NCBI GenBank assembly: GCA_009602725.1
Contig: WELB01000071.1
Location: forward strand, 245,225-262,996
Origin: Spirogloea muscicola
Lineage: Eukaryota; Streptophyta; Zygnematophyceae; Spirogloeales; Spirogloeaceae
Length of the DNA stretch: 17,772 nucleotides
Reading direction: 5' to 3'
Under the pieces are notes generated by a model. It was not told where the DNA came from and made no database searches. It was given only the letters and a program-made list of their open reading frames with translations. The first letter of the stretch is position 1. Each line of letters opens with the position of its first letter. Shown piece after piece: positions 8,034-17,772 of this stretch. Made by a program: the position numbers and the translations under genes.

Positions 8034-10963
8034 ATGGCCGCCGCCGCAGCCGCCGCCGCCGCCGCCGCCGCCGCCGTTGCCNGGCAGGCCCGGCGCAAGG
8101 CCGAGGAGGCCGAGGAGGCCGCCGAGGAATTGCCGCGGCGGGGCCTGTTCGGCCTCGGCGGCGGCGGCCAGCGCAAGGGCCCCGACGAGGCCGGCGACGG
8201 CGCGGCGGGCAAGCCGGGGCGAGCCCTGGTCCTCCAGGCGCCGCGGGTAGGACGCCCTGGAAGCTCCGCAGTGGTCGACTTTCGGGGCGGGGGGGTCAAG
8301 GAGATTAGCAGCTGTGCTGGTCACGTCTGCTCCGACCGAATGAGCTCGCAGCTTGGGAGCTGCCATGGAGCGCCGTCGCTGCCGAGGTGCTGCATCCCGC
8401 AGTCCCTCAGGCGCTGCGTCGGGCCCGGGGCTAACCCTGTCGTTCTGGCGGGGTCGTCTTGCCCGCGGTGCAGGCAGTGCCGGGCCTGCAGCTCTTTGGC
8501 GGGCGGGGCCGACCTGGCGACCCCAAGTGTGTGTTCGTCGCTGGCGCCACCGGTCAGACCGGCACTGTGATCACCGCGGAGCTTCTGCACGCTGGCTTCA
8601 AGGTCCGGGCGGGCGTGCCGGACCTGGGCCGCGCACAGCAGCTCGCCGAGTTCGCCACAGAGTATGGGGTGAGTGGCTAGTCAGGCCTGATGCAGGCAGA
8701 GACAGTGTCTGCCTCCTTCTGCGGGCGTCCTCCGCCACCGGGTTTCGGGTGTGCTTGTGTCTGTGAATCGTTTGTCTTGAATATTGCTATGCGGTTGCGG
8801 ACTCGTCAACGTGCTCATCATCACGAGCGCCTCTCCTTTTGCATGCCACCATCGTCAGGCGCGAAGCTTGCAAAGCTTGACGAAGCCGCACGATGAAAGA
8901 CCCCTGATGCCCAGCAGTTCGTCACGATCTTCGTCAGGTCATCACCAAGGAGGAAGCGAGGCGGCTGAATGTCGTGGAGTTTGACATTGACAACGTGGAG
9001 CAGACGGCAAAGGTGATTGGGAACGCGAGCAAGGTGGTTGTCACGCTGGGGCCAGGCGAGAACGGGCCGGATGGCGGGTATGGGACGACGGACGCAGTTC
9101 AGCTGGTGGAGGCCGCAAGCCTTGCAAGGGCCAAGAGCTTCACAGTCATCTCGCAGCTTGGGGGCCGCGTTGCGACCAGCGGCGGGCCCGGAGGATATTT
9201 GGCAGGCCTTCGGTCCCTGTTTGGTGGCGGGTCGAGAACCTTCAACGAGAGCGAGCTCCTGGACCGGCTGGTCGAGAGCGACCTTGCTTATGCGGTGGTC
9301 CGGACGGGCTCCCTCGACCGAGGCGAGTCAAAGGGCAACGTGGTTATCACGGCTGAAGGAACTGCAGGACGAACGGGATCTGTGAGCCCCCCCAGCGCCT
9401 TCTTACCTGATTCCAGAGTGGAATATATTCTTGTGTGGTTGTTCTGAATGCCGCTTCCTGCCGCGTGGTGCCAGCATGGTAGTTTGGCTAGCTGCTTGTT
9501 GCTTACTAGGGCTTCCTCTTCTGTCCTCCTTTTGCAGATCTCACGGTCGCAGGTGGCGACCTTCATTGCTGCCGCGCTCTCTGATGTGGCTGCGATTGAG
9601 AACAAGGTAAGTGAATTAGTGATATCTATCACAAGATGGTTTCTGCATGGGAATTCCTTGATGTGCGTCGTGAATTGATATTCTAGTCTGGCTCAGAGCT
9701 GTGCCAGAGATGGAAGCAAGTCTTACGCTTGTCACACGCATTGTCCATTGAGCAATCTGCAGATTGTTGAGGTTGTAGCCAAGGCTGATGCTCCGGACAC
9801 ATCCATCACTGAGCAGCTTAGGTAAGTGCTGTATGCCCCAGTAATCTCGTAGGTGAACTTGCTGCTCAGCAGGTGCTTCTAGCACAGCTGCTTTCTGTCA
9901 GTGTTGCAATAGCTGCTCAGCAGTTGTTTGATGTAGCCGACGCTTCTGCTGCCAGAACCCACTTAGGTACCAGATTATGCAGTCTGGTACGATCGATAGG
10001 TTGCTTCATCAGATCTTGCAAGGGCACCAATTCGCTGAGATGTTTTTGGAGCTGCTCTATCACAGTGGCATTGCACAAGATCCAAGAAGAGCACAGCTGG
10101 CGGAGGAGAGGGAAAGGGAGGAGAAGGAGGAGAGGGAGAGGCAGGAACGGGAGGATGAGGAAGAACGGCAGCGCGAGGCCAAGCGGGCTGCCGAGGAGGA
10201 GGCCCAGGCCATCGCAGTGGAGGCAAGGGAGAAGGAGGAGGCTGCCAGACAGCTTGAAGCAGAGGCGAAGGCGCTCACAGCCGAGCAGGCCAGGGTGGCG
10301 TCTTCAGCAGCCCGGGCACAGGCGCGAGCTGAGTCCGCGGCCAGCTCTGTGGATGGCCTCACTGGCAAGCTGAGGGAGGCTGGCGGGCCGCTGCCTTCTC
10401 TTGCCGGGCCAGCAGGCCTGGGGGGCGTGCTCGGGTCGGCAAGAAAAGGGCTCCTCGGTGGAGGTGCGGAGCCCGACAACGAGCTGGAGACAGTGGAGGA
10501 TGGGCCGGCGTCCTCCAGGGGATTCCCATCGCTCAACTTCAGGGGGCTGCTGAAGCCCAAGGCAGATGAGGAGGAGGATGAGGAGGAGGAGGACGTTGAC
10601 GACATCGACACATCCTCCAGGGGCTTCCCATCGCTGAACCTCAGAGGGTTGCTGAAGCCTAAGGCAGTCAAGGAGGATGATGATGAGGACAGTGGCAGTA
10701 ACGGCGCATCCATGCCGAAATTGGGCCTCCCGTCCCTTCGCCTTCCCAAGCTCGGGGCAAGCGTGGCAGAGGCTGGCAAGGCCGTCGCAAAGGCACCGCA
10801 GGCTGTCACAAAGAGAAGGCCACCGCCGCCTCCGGCTCCGAAGGCCAAGAGCAAGCCCGCTCCTCGGGCTCCAGCAACCAAGGGGGCCAAGGCCAGGAGT
10901 GGAGGAGGCCTGTTTAGCCAGGAAACGGTGTACATTGATGACAAGGCTGCCGGAGATTTCTGA
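8034..10963 (+). CDS. PTAC16: pTAC16-like plastid nucleoid/thylakoid protein, NAD(P)-binding-like Rossmann fold; 6 exons
   Basis: Exons 8034-8246, 8474-8668, 8938-9381, 9538-9606, 9763-9821 and 10066-10963 join in phase to 625 residues ending in TGA. The Rossmann glycine motif GATGQTG lies at residues 95-101, followed by GFKVRAGVPDLG and, further on, GPGENGPDGGYGTTDAVQ; both fit plant pTAC16. After the fold comes a charged Glu/Arg/Ala helix (about 335-395), a Ser/Gly/Asp/Glu-rich disordered region with a 34-residue spaced repeat (476 and 510), a basic Pro/Lys stretch, and the family-typical C-terminal tail GGLFSQETVYIDD. In plants the protein associates with the plastid transcriptionally active chromosome and thylakoids and is a phosphoprotein; no enzyme activity is established. 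The ATG at 8034 has a good context (GCAGCCATGG). The N-terminus is poly-Ala with an undetermined base at 8082 and lacks a clear transit peptide, so it may be incomplete. Confidence 0.88.
8037..8082 (+). repeat. (GCC)n tract ending at an undetermined base (N at 8082)
   Basis: GCC repeats directly after the start codon encode poly-alanine and end at a single N. The frame runs through if N is exactly one base. If N marks a collapsed gap, the true N-terminus and repeat length are unknown. Confidence 0.85.
10511..10660 (+). repeat. Two-copy coding repeat in the pTAC16-like C-terminal region
   Basis: The motif SSRGFPSLN(F/L)RGLLKPKA occurs at 10511 and again at 10613, exactly 102 bp (34 codons) apart. 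An acidic Asp/Glu run follows each copy. A weaker third relative (LGLPSLRLPKLG) follows near 10720. The nucleotide copies have diverged mostly at third codon positions, which suggests an older duplication kept under selection on the protein. Confidence 0.75.
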
Positions 10964-11149
10964 GCATGCACACCTGCTGTATCCATCCAACTGACGAGCA
11001 AAGTGCACTGCAAAAGGCAGACTGCCTGCAGCCTGATCCACGTGGTTATGTTTAGCCAGTAGTCTCCTGGAGGTGGCAGCATCAACTGCTGCGAGGTGCA
11101 GCTCCAGGGACTTTTCAATTTTTGGTGTGTTGAGGGAGTGTAGTTCGTA

Positions 11150-11155
11150 ATAAAG
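11150..11155 (+). terminator. AATAAA, possible poly(A) signal of the pTAC16-like gene
   Basis: AATAAA occurs about 190 bp after the TGA stop. Chlorophytes mostly use TGTAA, and the nearest TGTAA downstream is at 11592-11596, about 630 bp after the stop. Either could be used; the sequence does not decide. Confidence 0.3.
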
Positions 11156-11591
11156 TATGCCAAGCTTACCTGCCATGGCGGGTGTGGGTGTTGTGCAAGC
11201 CCATCGGCTTGCAGACACTGTTCATTATGTGGCCAGCTTTGCATGCGGGCTACTCATTGCTACTGCCTTGTAGGCCAACATCTTCTGCTTCGCGGAACGG
11301 GGGCACTGCCACCTGCTGCTGAGCCACCCAGTCTTAAGCAAGTTACTGCCGAGAGGCCTTGGCATATGCAGTATCCTAGGCACGAGAGGATCCAGCAATG
11401 CACTTTCAGGGCCTCGATTTGGTGCGCTCTGTATGGGGGGGCGAGCGGGTCCCCTATGCCGTTGAGACTACATGAGAGTCTGTCACCTGTCTATACAAGG
11501 CAGTGGGGTTTTGCATGCTGCATCACTGATTGGAAATGGCAAGCGGGGCACATTGCGTCCTGAGCTCATTGGTATGGGCCAACCATCTATA

Positions 11592-11596
11592 TGTAA
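11592..11596 (+). terminator. TGTAA, possible poly(A) signal of the pTAC16-like gene
   Basis: First TGTAA on the + strand after the pTAC16-like stop codon. It matches the usual chlorophyte signal, but would imply a 3'UTR of about 630 bases. Confidence 0.35.
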
Positions 11597-11831
11597 TGCT
11601 TGACTGTTGAGTCGTCAAATCATTTTGCACATCGAAGATATGTTCTGCTTGCGTGCCGATCCTGAAGCACAGTTGGCCACGGGCTGACAAGCACACGAGC
11701 ATTGGCTTTGACGGGAGCAGTTGAATCACCATGCCGGCAGATATGGACTTAAGCTGCGGCGGTGGTTATAATAGATAGCCGAGTGCTCAGTAAGCTGCTG
11801 GGCGAAGCAGCTCTTCTGAAGGGGCCGAGGC

Positions 11832-11853
11832 CTGTTAAAGCCAGCCCAAAAAG
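11832..11853 (-). repeat. Dispersed palindromic repeat, diverged copy
   Basis: The reverse complement reads CTTTTTGGGCTGGCTTTAAC followed by AGG. It shares 16 consecutive bases (TTTTTGGGCTGGCTTT) with the core of the element upstream of VPS4. The right arm is altered (CAGGCC instead of CAGCC). Confidence 0.45.
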
Positions 11854-12118
11854 TAGTTCAAGATCCAAAGCGGCAAGGATCTGCACCGCCGATCGCTTGA
11901 GGAGGCAACCACGGTCCAGCACGACCTTGAAGAAGCGGCTGTACTAAGGGGCGCAGTGACCTGGATGGGCAGCTACAGCATGAGCAAAGGCTGGCGCAGC
12001 CAAGAGGTGCCTACTTCAGGCACCTTGTGGATGCAGATGGCCGCCTGGCGAGTCTGAAGCACACTCTGTGTCTCTGTTAGTCTTTCTGTGTCTGGACAAC
12101 AGCTCTCCCACTTTAAGG

Positions 12119-12142
12119 CAGTGGCTGTGAAAGGCCAGCCGC
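12119..12142 (-). repeat. Dispersed palindromic repeat copy
   Basis: The reverse complement reads AGCGGCTGGCCTTTCACAGC followed by CACT, with GGCTG and CAGCC as stem arms. It matches the copy at 12399-12427 in core and right flank. Confidence 0.55.
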
Positions 12143-12398
12143 TATGCACGAGACTGCAGCGGATGGGAGCTTAGTAACCCCGAGTTAGCAGCAGCAAGTC
12201 GTAGTAAGTTGCAGCTGGAAAAGCGGGCACCCCGACGAGACCCAGAAGCAGCAGACATAGCGCGGCCTGCCCGCAAGTGCACTGCATGCGCAAGGGGGCG
12301 TTTCTTTCTTTCACGTCGTGCGCACCGCGCGCCTTTCTTCTGCGAGCTGGTTGCCTTGCTCTCGCGCCACATCTGGCCCTTTCAGACCTTGTCCACTG

Positions 12399-12427
12399 CT
12401 TTGGGCTGGCTTCTCACAGCCACTGCT
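12399..12427 (+). repeat. Dispersed palindromic repeat copy
   Basis: TTTGGGCTGGCTTCTCACAG followed by CCACTGCTG. The left half is the same as in the 77-bp element at 12667 (TTTGGGCTGGCTT). The right half has CACAGCCA instead of CCAGCCCC, so it links the two variants of the family. Confidence 0.55.
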
Positions 12428-12666
12428 GTCAATCTGGAAGCGCTTTTCTTGCTGCCGCCTCCTGGCTGTCGTCAAGGGGGCCGCTTTCCACAGTGGAGAG
12501 GAGCTGCCTCTGGCTCTGGCCAGGGGACCCACTTTCAGGACCCTAGCCTCTCTGATTTGCGGCTGCTTAGCAGGGATTACTGAGTGATTCGCAGCTGCTT
12601 TCTTTCTTTGGTGTGCTTTGTTTTCTTACCGCTTTGACCAGCACGTGAACTGGAGCGCAGTCGGCA

Positions 12667-12743
12667 CTGGCCCCCTTCTCGTACTTTGTTCATTCTTTTT
12701 TGGGCTGGCTTTTCCAGCCCCTATCCTCAATGGGCAAGCCCTT
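12667..12743 (+). promoter_or_regulatory. Shared upstream element, copy B (5' of VPS4)
   Basis: About 91 percent identical by eye to 7901-7977 upstream of the pTAC16-like gene. It contains GGGCTGG-CTTTT-CCAGCCC (12702-12720) after a T-rich run. It lies about 410 bp before the VPS4 ATG in this assembly and is followed, as in copy A, by C/T-rich DNA, a (GCC)n tract and an N. Its function is inferred from position only. Confidence 0.5.
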
Positions 12744-12926
12744 CCCCTTCACTTCTCGTCGTCCTCGCCGTTTCCGTAGAGCTGCCCCCCGCCTTCAAAA
12801 TCACCCACTCCCACATCCTCCTCTTGCCCGTGCCGCCGCTCCTCCGAGGAAGAGGAGGAAGGCCCCCTCCTCCCTTCTCCCACCCTCGTGGACGGTTGCC
12901 CTCCCCCCTCCTCCTGGCCACGCAGC

Positions 12927-13092
<166 letters not shown>

Positions 13093-13155
13093 GCGAGCCC
13101 GCCGCCAGGCCGGCGCCTGCGGCGGCCGCGCCGGCGCCCGGCCTGGGCTGCCAGC

Positions 13156-15972
13156 ATGTACAGCAACTTCAAGGAGCAGGCGATTGAGTACGTGAAGCAG
13201 GCGGTGGCGGAGGACAACGCCGGCAACTACGTCAAGGCCTTCCCGCTCTACATGAATGGCCTCGAGTACTTCAAGGTGCGCCACTGCTTGCTCTCGCGAC
13301 GGCGGCTCTGGTGGCTCCGCCATCGCTCCCATGGCAGACCGCTGCGGTTGCTGGACACACCATCGGCTGTGACCATGCTGGCCCGTCTGCCAGCAGTGGC
13401 TCCTCAGCCTAGGCCCGCCACGCAGGCCTCCCGTTGCCCTGCGCCTGGCCCTGCCTGACTGGCACTGTGCTCGGGTCCTCACAGACGCACTTGAAGTACG
13501 AGAAGAACCCTAAGATCAAGGAGGCGATCACGCAGAAGTTCACGGAGTACCTGCGCCGCGCCGAGGAGATCCGTGCGGTGCTCGACGGCGATGGCGCCGC
13601 TCCCAATGGGGATGCTGCTGTCGTGACCAAGGTAAAGCCCCCATGGATCACTTGAGCGACTTGTGGGCCTCAGAGGCTCATGGAGGCCAGCGCCATGCAT
13701 GCTGACGAGGAGCTGTGGGCCAGACGTTGACAGCGCCCCTTGTTTGCCAGCCCAAGACCAAGAATGGGAAGAAGGATGGCGATGGTGGGGGCGACAACGG
13801 TGAGGACCCCGATGTTGCCAAGCTTCGGCTGGGCCTCAACTCGGCAATCATTCGGGAGAAGCCGGACATCAAGTGGAGCGATGTGGCCGGCCTGGAGGGC
13901 GCCAAGCAAGCACTGCAGGAGGCTGTCATACTGCCCGTCAAATTCCCCCAGTTCTTCACAGGTGAGCTGCTGCGTAGACGGGCGGCTCTGCTGAGGCCAT
14001 ATCTTGGTGCATTACCTCTGCACTGCGGCGTCTACTGCAAGGCCGTGATTTGTGCTTCCTCTGGCTGGGCCGCAGGCAAGCGCAGGCCCTGGAGGGCCTT
14101 CCTGCTTTATGGCCCCCCAGGCACAGGCAAGTCGTACCTGGCCAAGGCGGTCGCCACCGAGGCAGACTCCACATTCTTCAGGTGCATGCGGCTTCAACAC
14201 TGTCCCACGTGTGTGGCATGCTCTTGTACAGGTCCTGGCACAGCTCCCGTGAGGGCACTCTTGCAGGAGTGTCAGTGCTGGGCCCGCGAGTGCTGGGTCT
14301 GTCGGAGCCTGATTGTGGGCATTGGAGTCAAAGACCTCCTCAATGCGACCTCCTCAGTGCGACCTGGAGGTTGGACTCAAGGCTCACAGCGACTTTTGGT
14401 CGTGGTCCGCTGCACTCTGTGCCCCAATCAGCATCTCGTCGTCGGACTTGGTGTCCAAATGGATGGGCGAGAGCGAGAAATTGGTCGCCAACCTCTTCCA
14501 GATGGCACGGGAGAGTGCACCCAGCATCATTTTTATCGACGAGATCGATTCTCTAGCAGGGACGCGTGGCGAGGGCAATGAAAGCGAAGCATCAAGACGA
14601 ATCAAGACGGAGTTTCTGGTGCAAATGCAGGTATGGCAAGGGACAAGTAAAGGCAGTAGGCTGACGAAAACCATCTCCACAGGTGACACTGGAGTGCAGC
14701 AGGTAGAAGTTTTGTTAGGGCTGGACTATCAGAGCAGATGATAGTCAATTTGCTAACAGCGAGTGTTTGTTGACCTGTGGCAGGGAGTCGGCAACGATGA
14801 CCAGAAGGTGCTGGTGCTCGCTGCGACCAACACGCCTTACTCCCTTGACCAGGTCAATTCGGCAGCTGATGCCTCTTGCAGCACTAGAAGTTGCCAAAGG
14901 TCCTGCTAGGCGTTCGAGGATACAGAAGGGGCAGAAAGGGGCAGGAATTGGACGTTAAAGACCTGCAAGTCTGCTCACACCATCGGTCATATCCTGCTTC
15001 GCTATCATGTCACTTGTATATGGCCCATGGTTATGCTGACCAGTCAGCTTGGTCCTCTGCACAGGCTGTCAGAAGGCGATTTGACAAGCGGATATACATT
15101 CCTTTGCCAGATTTGAAGGCCCGTCAGCACATGTTTAAGGTACTGGCAAGCCATGCATCGTGCTGATTTTGCATCAGTGCTTGACTCTGAGGGTTCCAGT
15201 CTCAGCCTGACCTGGGGTGAGTCGTTGACAGGTGCACCTTGGGGACACCCCCAACAATCTCACTGAGGCTGACTTTGAGGACCTTGCTCGGAGGAGTGAG
15301 GGGTACTCTGGTTCAGATGTTTCCGTTGCGGTGCACTCACCTGCTTAATCTTGAGCTTGCGCGAGTTGCTGGAATTCACATCGTGTCTGCCCTAAGTTCC
15401 ATGCTCATCGTGCTTGCTGTGAAGTCTGTCTACTTAGCTGGTTTTGTGAAGGCCTACCATGACTGCTGCATGCTATATCATAACCAGTTTGCGATTTTGC
15501 AGGTGAAGGATGTGCTATTTGAGCCCGTGCGCAAGACGCAGGATGCTATGCACTTCAAAAAGGTCAAGAGCGCAGATGGCGAGATGTTGTACATGCCGTG
15601 TGGGCCACGCGATCCGGAGGGTGTGCAAATCTCAATGCAGGAGCTGGCAGCACAGGGGCTCGGGTCAAAGGTGCACAGTCTCTGGGAATGCGCCCGCTTA
15701 CTGTGATGCCAAAATGATGTCCGTATACTCTCGGCACTTCTTGGGGTGGCAATTGTATGATTTACAATTCCGAAGGCCCCGCTGGCACAGTGTTACATGT
15801 GATACCTGATTGTCAAACCCATCTTTTGCTTATTGTGATGCTGCAGATCCTTCCGCCACCAATTAGCAAGTTGGACTTTGACAAGGTGCTTGCGCGGCAG
15901 CGACCTACAGTCAGCAAGGCTGACTTGGAGGTGCATGAGAGATTTACGAAGGAATTTGGCCAAGAGGGTTGA
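13156..15972 (+). CDS. VPS4: VPS4/SKD1, AAA ATPase that disassembles ESCRT-III; complete, 10 exons
   Basis: Exons 13156-13275, 13485-13631, 13751-13961, 14076-14181, 14432-14630, 14784-14852, 15065-15139, 15232-15330, 15503-15670 and 15847-15972 join in phase to 439 residues, the usual VPS4 length. An N-terminal MIT domain (about 1-75), which binds ESCRT-III tails, is followed by a Gly/Asp/Lys linker and the AAA cassette: Walker A GPPGTGKS (172-179), pore loop KWM (204-206), Walker B IIFIDE (227-232) with catalytic Glu232, and arginine fingers Arg288/Arg289 in RRRFDKR. The beta-domain segment and the C-terminal helix ending in FTKEFGQEG are present. The hexamer extracts ESCRT-III subunits with ATP during multivesicular body formation and membrane scission in the cytosol. 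No key residue is missing. All introns are GT-AG. The ATG is the first that gives the MIT helix. Confidence 0.97.
14333..14360. repeat. 14-bp tandem duplication inside VPS4 intron 4
   Basis: GACCTCCTCAATGC is followed by GACCTCCTCAGTGC, one mismatch, within the 250-bp intron 14182-14431. No function is apparent. Confidence 0.6.
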
Positions 15973-16981
15973 GACGGGCCAGGAAGTGTGGAATTGACAT
16001 GCCGTGTCACGTGCTTATAGGCCATGTGTGGCGGGGATGCATCCCGTTCCTCCCCATTGTACAGGAGTACAGTGAGCCCATTCCGAATCACTAAGGTGCA
16101 GGCATGCCGCTTGCTCTTGAAAGACCATTCCCCTCAACCATTTTATGCTCCAAGTAAGCTATGGAGTACGGTGAGGAAGTGAGCTAGTGGGTAGCAGTTC
16201 AGTCGCAGCATGTCATGGATTATCTTGCACCAGAAGCAGGAGCACCTGAAAGCAGGTGATTGGACTTAGGCAGCCACGTGCCGGGGCTGAGCCTACTGGT
16301 GGGCAACAGAAGTAAATAAGTCATGGCATCTCGATGGAATTGGACAGCATGTACCTATTCAAGTGGCAAGTGGCTGGGCAGGCGTAGCCTAGGTCCATGC
16401 ACGATTATCCAGGGCTTGCAGTTGTGCGGCCAGTGTCAGGCCAACATGGATGTTGAGGTCCGATAAGCGGCAAGTCAGCAACCGCTACTGCGATGGCACC
16501 AAAGATTCAGAAGTGGGAAGTCAAGCTGATGCGCCCCCCAAAACCTGCGCGAACCAGGTGTGAGCAGTGACATGTTCACCTATTCTCCAATTGCAGGTGG
16601 TGCCCACCTTTTTGGCGCTGCCAGCTTAGAAAATTTCCCGGAGTCTGCAGAGTATTTGGGGTGCACGTATGAGCTGTAGGCCAAGTGTGAACAGCTACAC
16701 CCAACCTACAGGACTTTGAGATCGTGTAGATAACAACTGCACGAGCCATGCGATACGGTTAGCAATGAGCACAGGACACGTGTTCTTGCCATCGGACAGC
16801 TCCTGCAGCAGGTGCATGGCTGTTGGGCATGCGAGAGGCAAAGCAATGACAGGCTCTCTTGAGGGCGTTGCAAATGGAGTTGCGAGCTTGCGGCTGCTGT
16901 GCGGTGTGAGAGGCATGGCATGGCCAGACTGCCACAGGGAACCTCCTGAAAGCACCTCAAAACAGCTCCATCAAAGCAGAG
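15973..16981. other. VPS4 3'UTR and intergenic DNA, no gene recognised
   Basis: No conserved open frame is seen on either strand. There is no TGTAA between the VPS4 stop and 16990, so the 3' end of the transcript is either far downstream or uses another signal. Confidence 0.5.
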
Positions 16982-17006
16982 CAATGGCTGTGTAAGGCCA
17001 GCCAAA
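16982..17006 (-). repeat. Dispersed palindromic repeat copy, containing TGTAA on the + strand
   Basis: The reverse complement reads GTTTGGCTGGCCTTACACAG followed by CCATT. Its + strand contains TGTAA at 16991-16995. It belongs to the same family as 12119-12142. Confidence 0.5.
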
Positions 17007-17030
17007 CGAAAGAGCTCTTCCGCTGTAAGT

Positions 17031-17056
17031 AATGGCTGTGAGTGGCCAGCCCAATA
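17031..17056 (-). repeat. Dispersed palindromic repeat copy
   Basis: The reverse complement reads ATTGGGCTGGCCACTCACAG followed by CCATT. It lies about 49 bp from the neighbouring copy at 16982, in the same orientation, so the pair looks like a local duplication. Confidence 0.5.
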
Positions 17057-17772
17057 AAGAGTCAAGAGAAGAGGGAACCTCCAGATCAAGGAGGGAGCCA
17101 AAGCTAAAGAGAATCAGTCTCCAGCGTTGAGGGTTATGAGCCGAGTGGAAGATTGACGTGGCAGAGATCTCGAAATGAGGCGGCCCCGTCGGGCTGCCCA
17201 CCATTTCTACTGGCCCTGCAAGAGACCGCCGCACAAACGGGCGCTGCTTGCAGTGCACCTGCCTACAATTCTCCCGTGAATACGCTGCCGAGGAGGCAGC
17301 CGTCTGGCGGTGGGAAGGTACCTGCAGCTTCCTCTGGGGCAAACAGATCTCCTACTTGTATTGGAGAGAGACCAGGTATCTTCCTTCGCAAGCCCATGGA
17401 AGTGGCCACATTTGTGTAGGTATTATGTAGGATTATCACTTAGTACCTCTAGTCAGCAGCCGCAAGTAAGACGGACTAGCCGCCAGTCCCCTTCACGAAG
17501 GCCAGAGGCTGCAGCTAGAGCAAGGTCCAGAAAGGCGCACAAAGACGGCACTACCATGATCATCCTCGAGGGGACCATCTTTACCCGTGTGCCATGGATA
17601 TCTATGGAGGCTACGGCGTGAAATGGTCCTCCCTGATCCAGCATCTGGCCCGGCTGGTTGATGCGCGTCGTCGAAGTCGGGGGGGCAGCTTGGGCCACTC
17701 CAGCATTCCGCAGGCCTTAGTTGCATATTATAGAATGCGGCTCTCGCTTAGTTTGCAGCGCTCGCAAGCATT
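17057..17772. other. Unassigned DNA at the right end
   Basis: Several short open frames overlap on both strands, the longest about 100-120 codons. None shows a family motif I recognise, and no linked exons could be built. The region could hold the 5' end of another gene outside the window, but nothing here supports a particular model. Confidence 0.4.

Larger units (their letters stand above)
11597..12666. other. Intergenic DNA between the pTAC16-like gene and VPS4
   Basis: No gene is recognised. A short coding-like frame runs from 11857 to 12057 (about 66 codons, no early ATG), with a helix-like Glu/Ala/Leu stretch, but it has no identifiable family or splice partners. The region holds several copies of a dispersed GGCTGG-type palindrome (about 11832-11853, 12119-12142, 12399-12427). 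Confidence 0.5.

Noticed and set aside
8690-8730. Hairpin GGCAGA...TCTGCC in pTAC16-like intron 2 as a riboswitch or regulatory element
   Set aside because: A single six-base stem in an intron, with no further conserved structure, is expected by chance.
10060-11244. Open frames of 394 and 304 codons on the minus strand across pTAC16-like exon 6
   Set aside because: They are mirror images of a GC-biased exon whose codon choice leaves few antisense stops. Their translations are low-complexity (poly-Ser, Leu/Ala/Ser) and the sense strand carries the conserved protein.
16706-17342. Minus-strand gene at the right end
   Set aside because: The overlapping frames carry the dispersed repeat and no recognisable domain. 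Apparent repeated peptides such as AG(F/L/H)SQPL arise from the DNA repeat.

Overview
This window looks like nuclear DNA of a green alga, most likely a chlorophyte of the Chlorella/Coccomyxa kind. Three genes lie on the + strand. Each is cut into many short exons by GT-AG introns of roughly 90 to 330 bp. The DNA is GC-rich with GCC/CCG repeats, one gene encodes a plastid protein otherwise known from plants, and chlorophyte-type TGTAA poly(A) signals occur. I saw no bacterial operon, phage, CRISPR array, rRNA gene or intact transposon.

Layout. (1) 1-5606: the 3' part (18 exons, about 950 residues) of a large conserved plant/algal protein of unknown biochemical function. Its C-terminal half resembles the Munc13-type MUN/DUF810 helical fold. 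The gene starts left of the window. (2) 5607-7900: 3'UTR and intergenic DNA, with a 44-bp tandem repeat and small hairpins. (3) 8034-10963: a six-exon gene for a pTAC16-like protein, a plastid nucleoid/thylakoid protein with an NAD(P)-binding-like Rossmann domain. (4) 10964-12666: intergenic DNA with several copies of a dispersed palindromic repeat. (5) 13156-15972: a complete ten-exon gene for VPS4/SKD1, the AAA ATPase that disassembles ESCRT-III (439 residues). (6) 15973-17772: 3'UTR and intergenic DNA with two more copies of the repeat.

The three products act in different places (an uncharacterised cytosolic or trafficking protein, the plastid, the endosome), so this is not a functional cluster. 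The feature that ties the window together lies in non-coding DNA. The pTAC16 and VPS4 genes carry a nearly identical element of about 77 bp upstream of their starts. In both, it is followed by pyrimidine-rich DNA, a (GCC)n tract and a single undetermined base N. The hairpin core of this element (GGCTGG...CCAGCC) recurs in diverged form at least five more times, only in intergenic DNA.

Sequence quality needs attention in three places: the N inside the pTAC16 start region, the N followed by 120 A residues in the VPS4 leader, and a probable missing G at a splice donor near position 540. I found no convincing new multi-gene system; the shared upstream module is the best lead.
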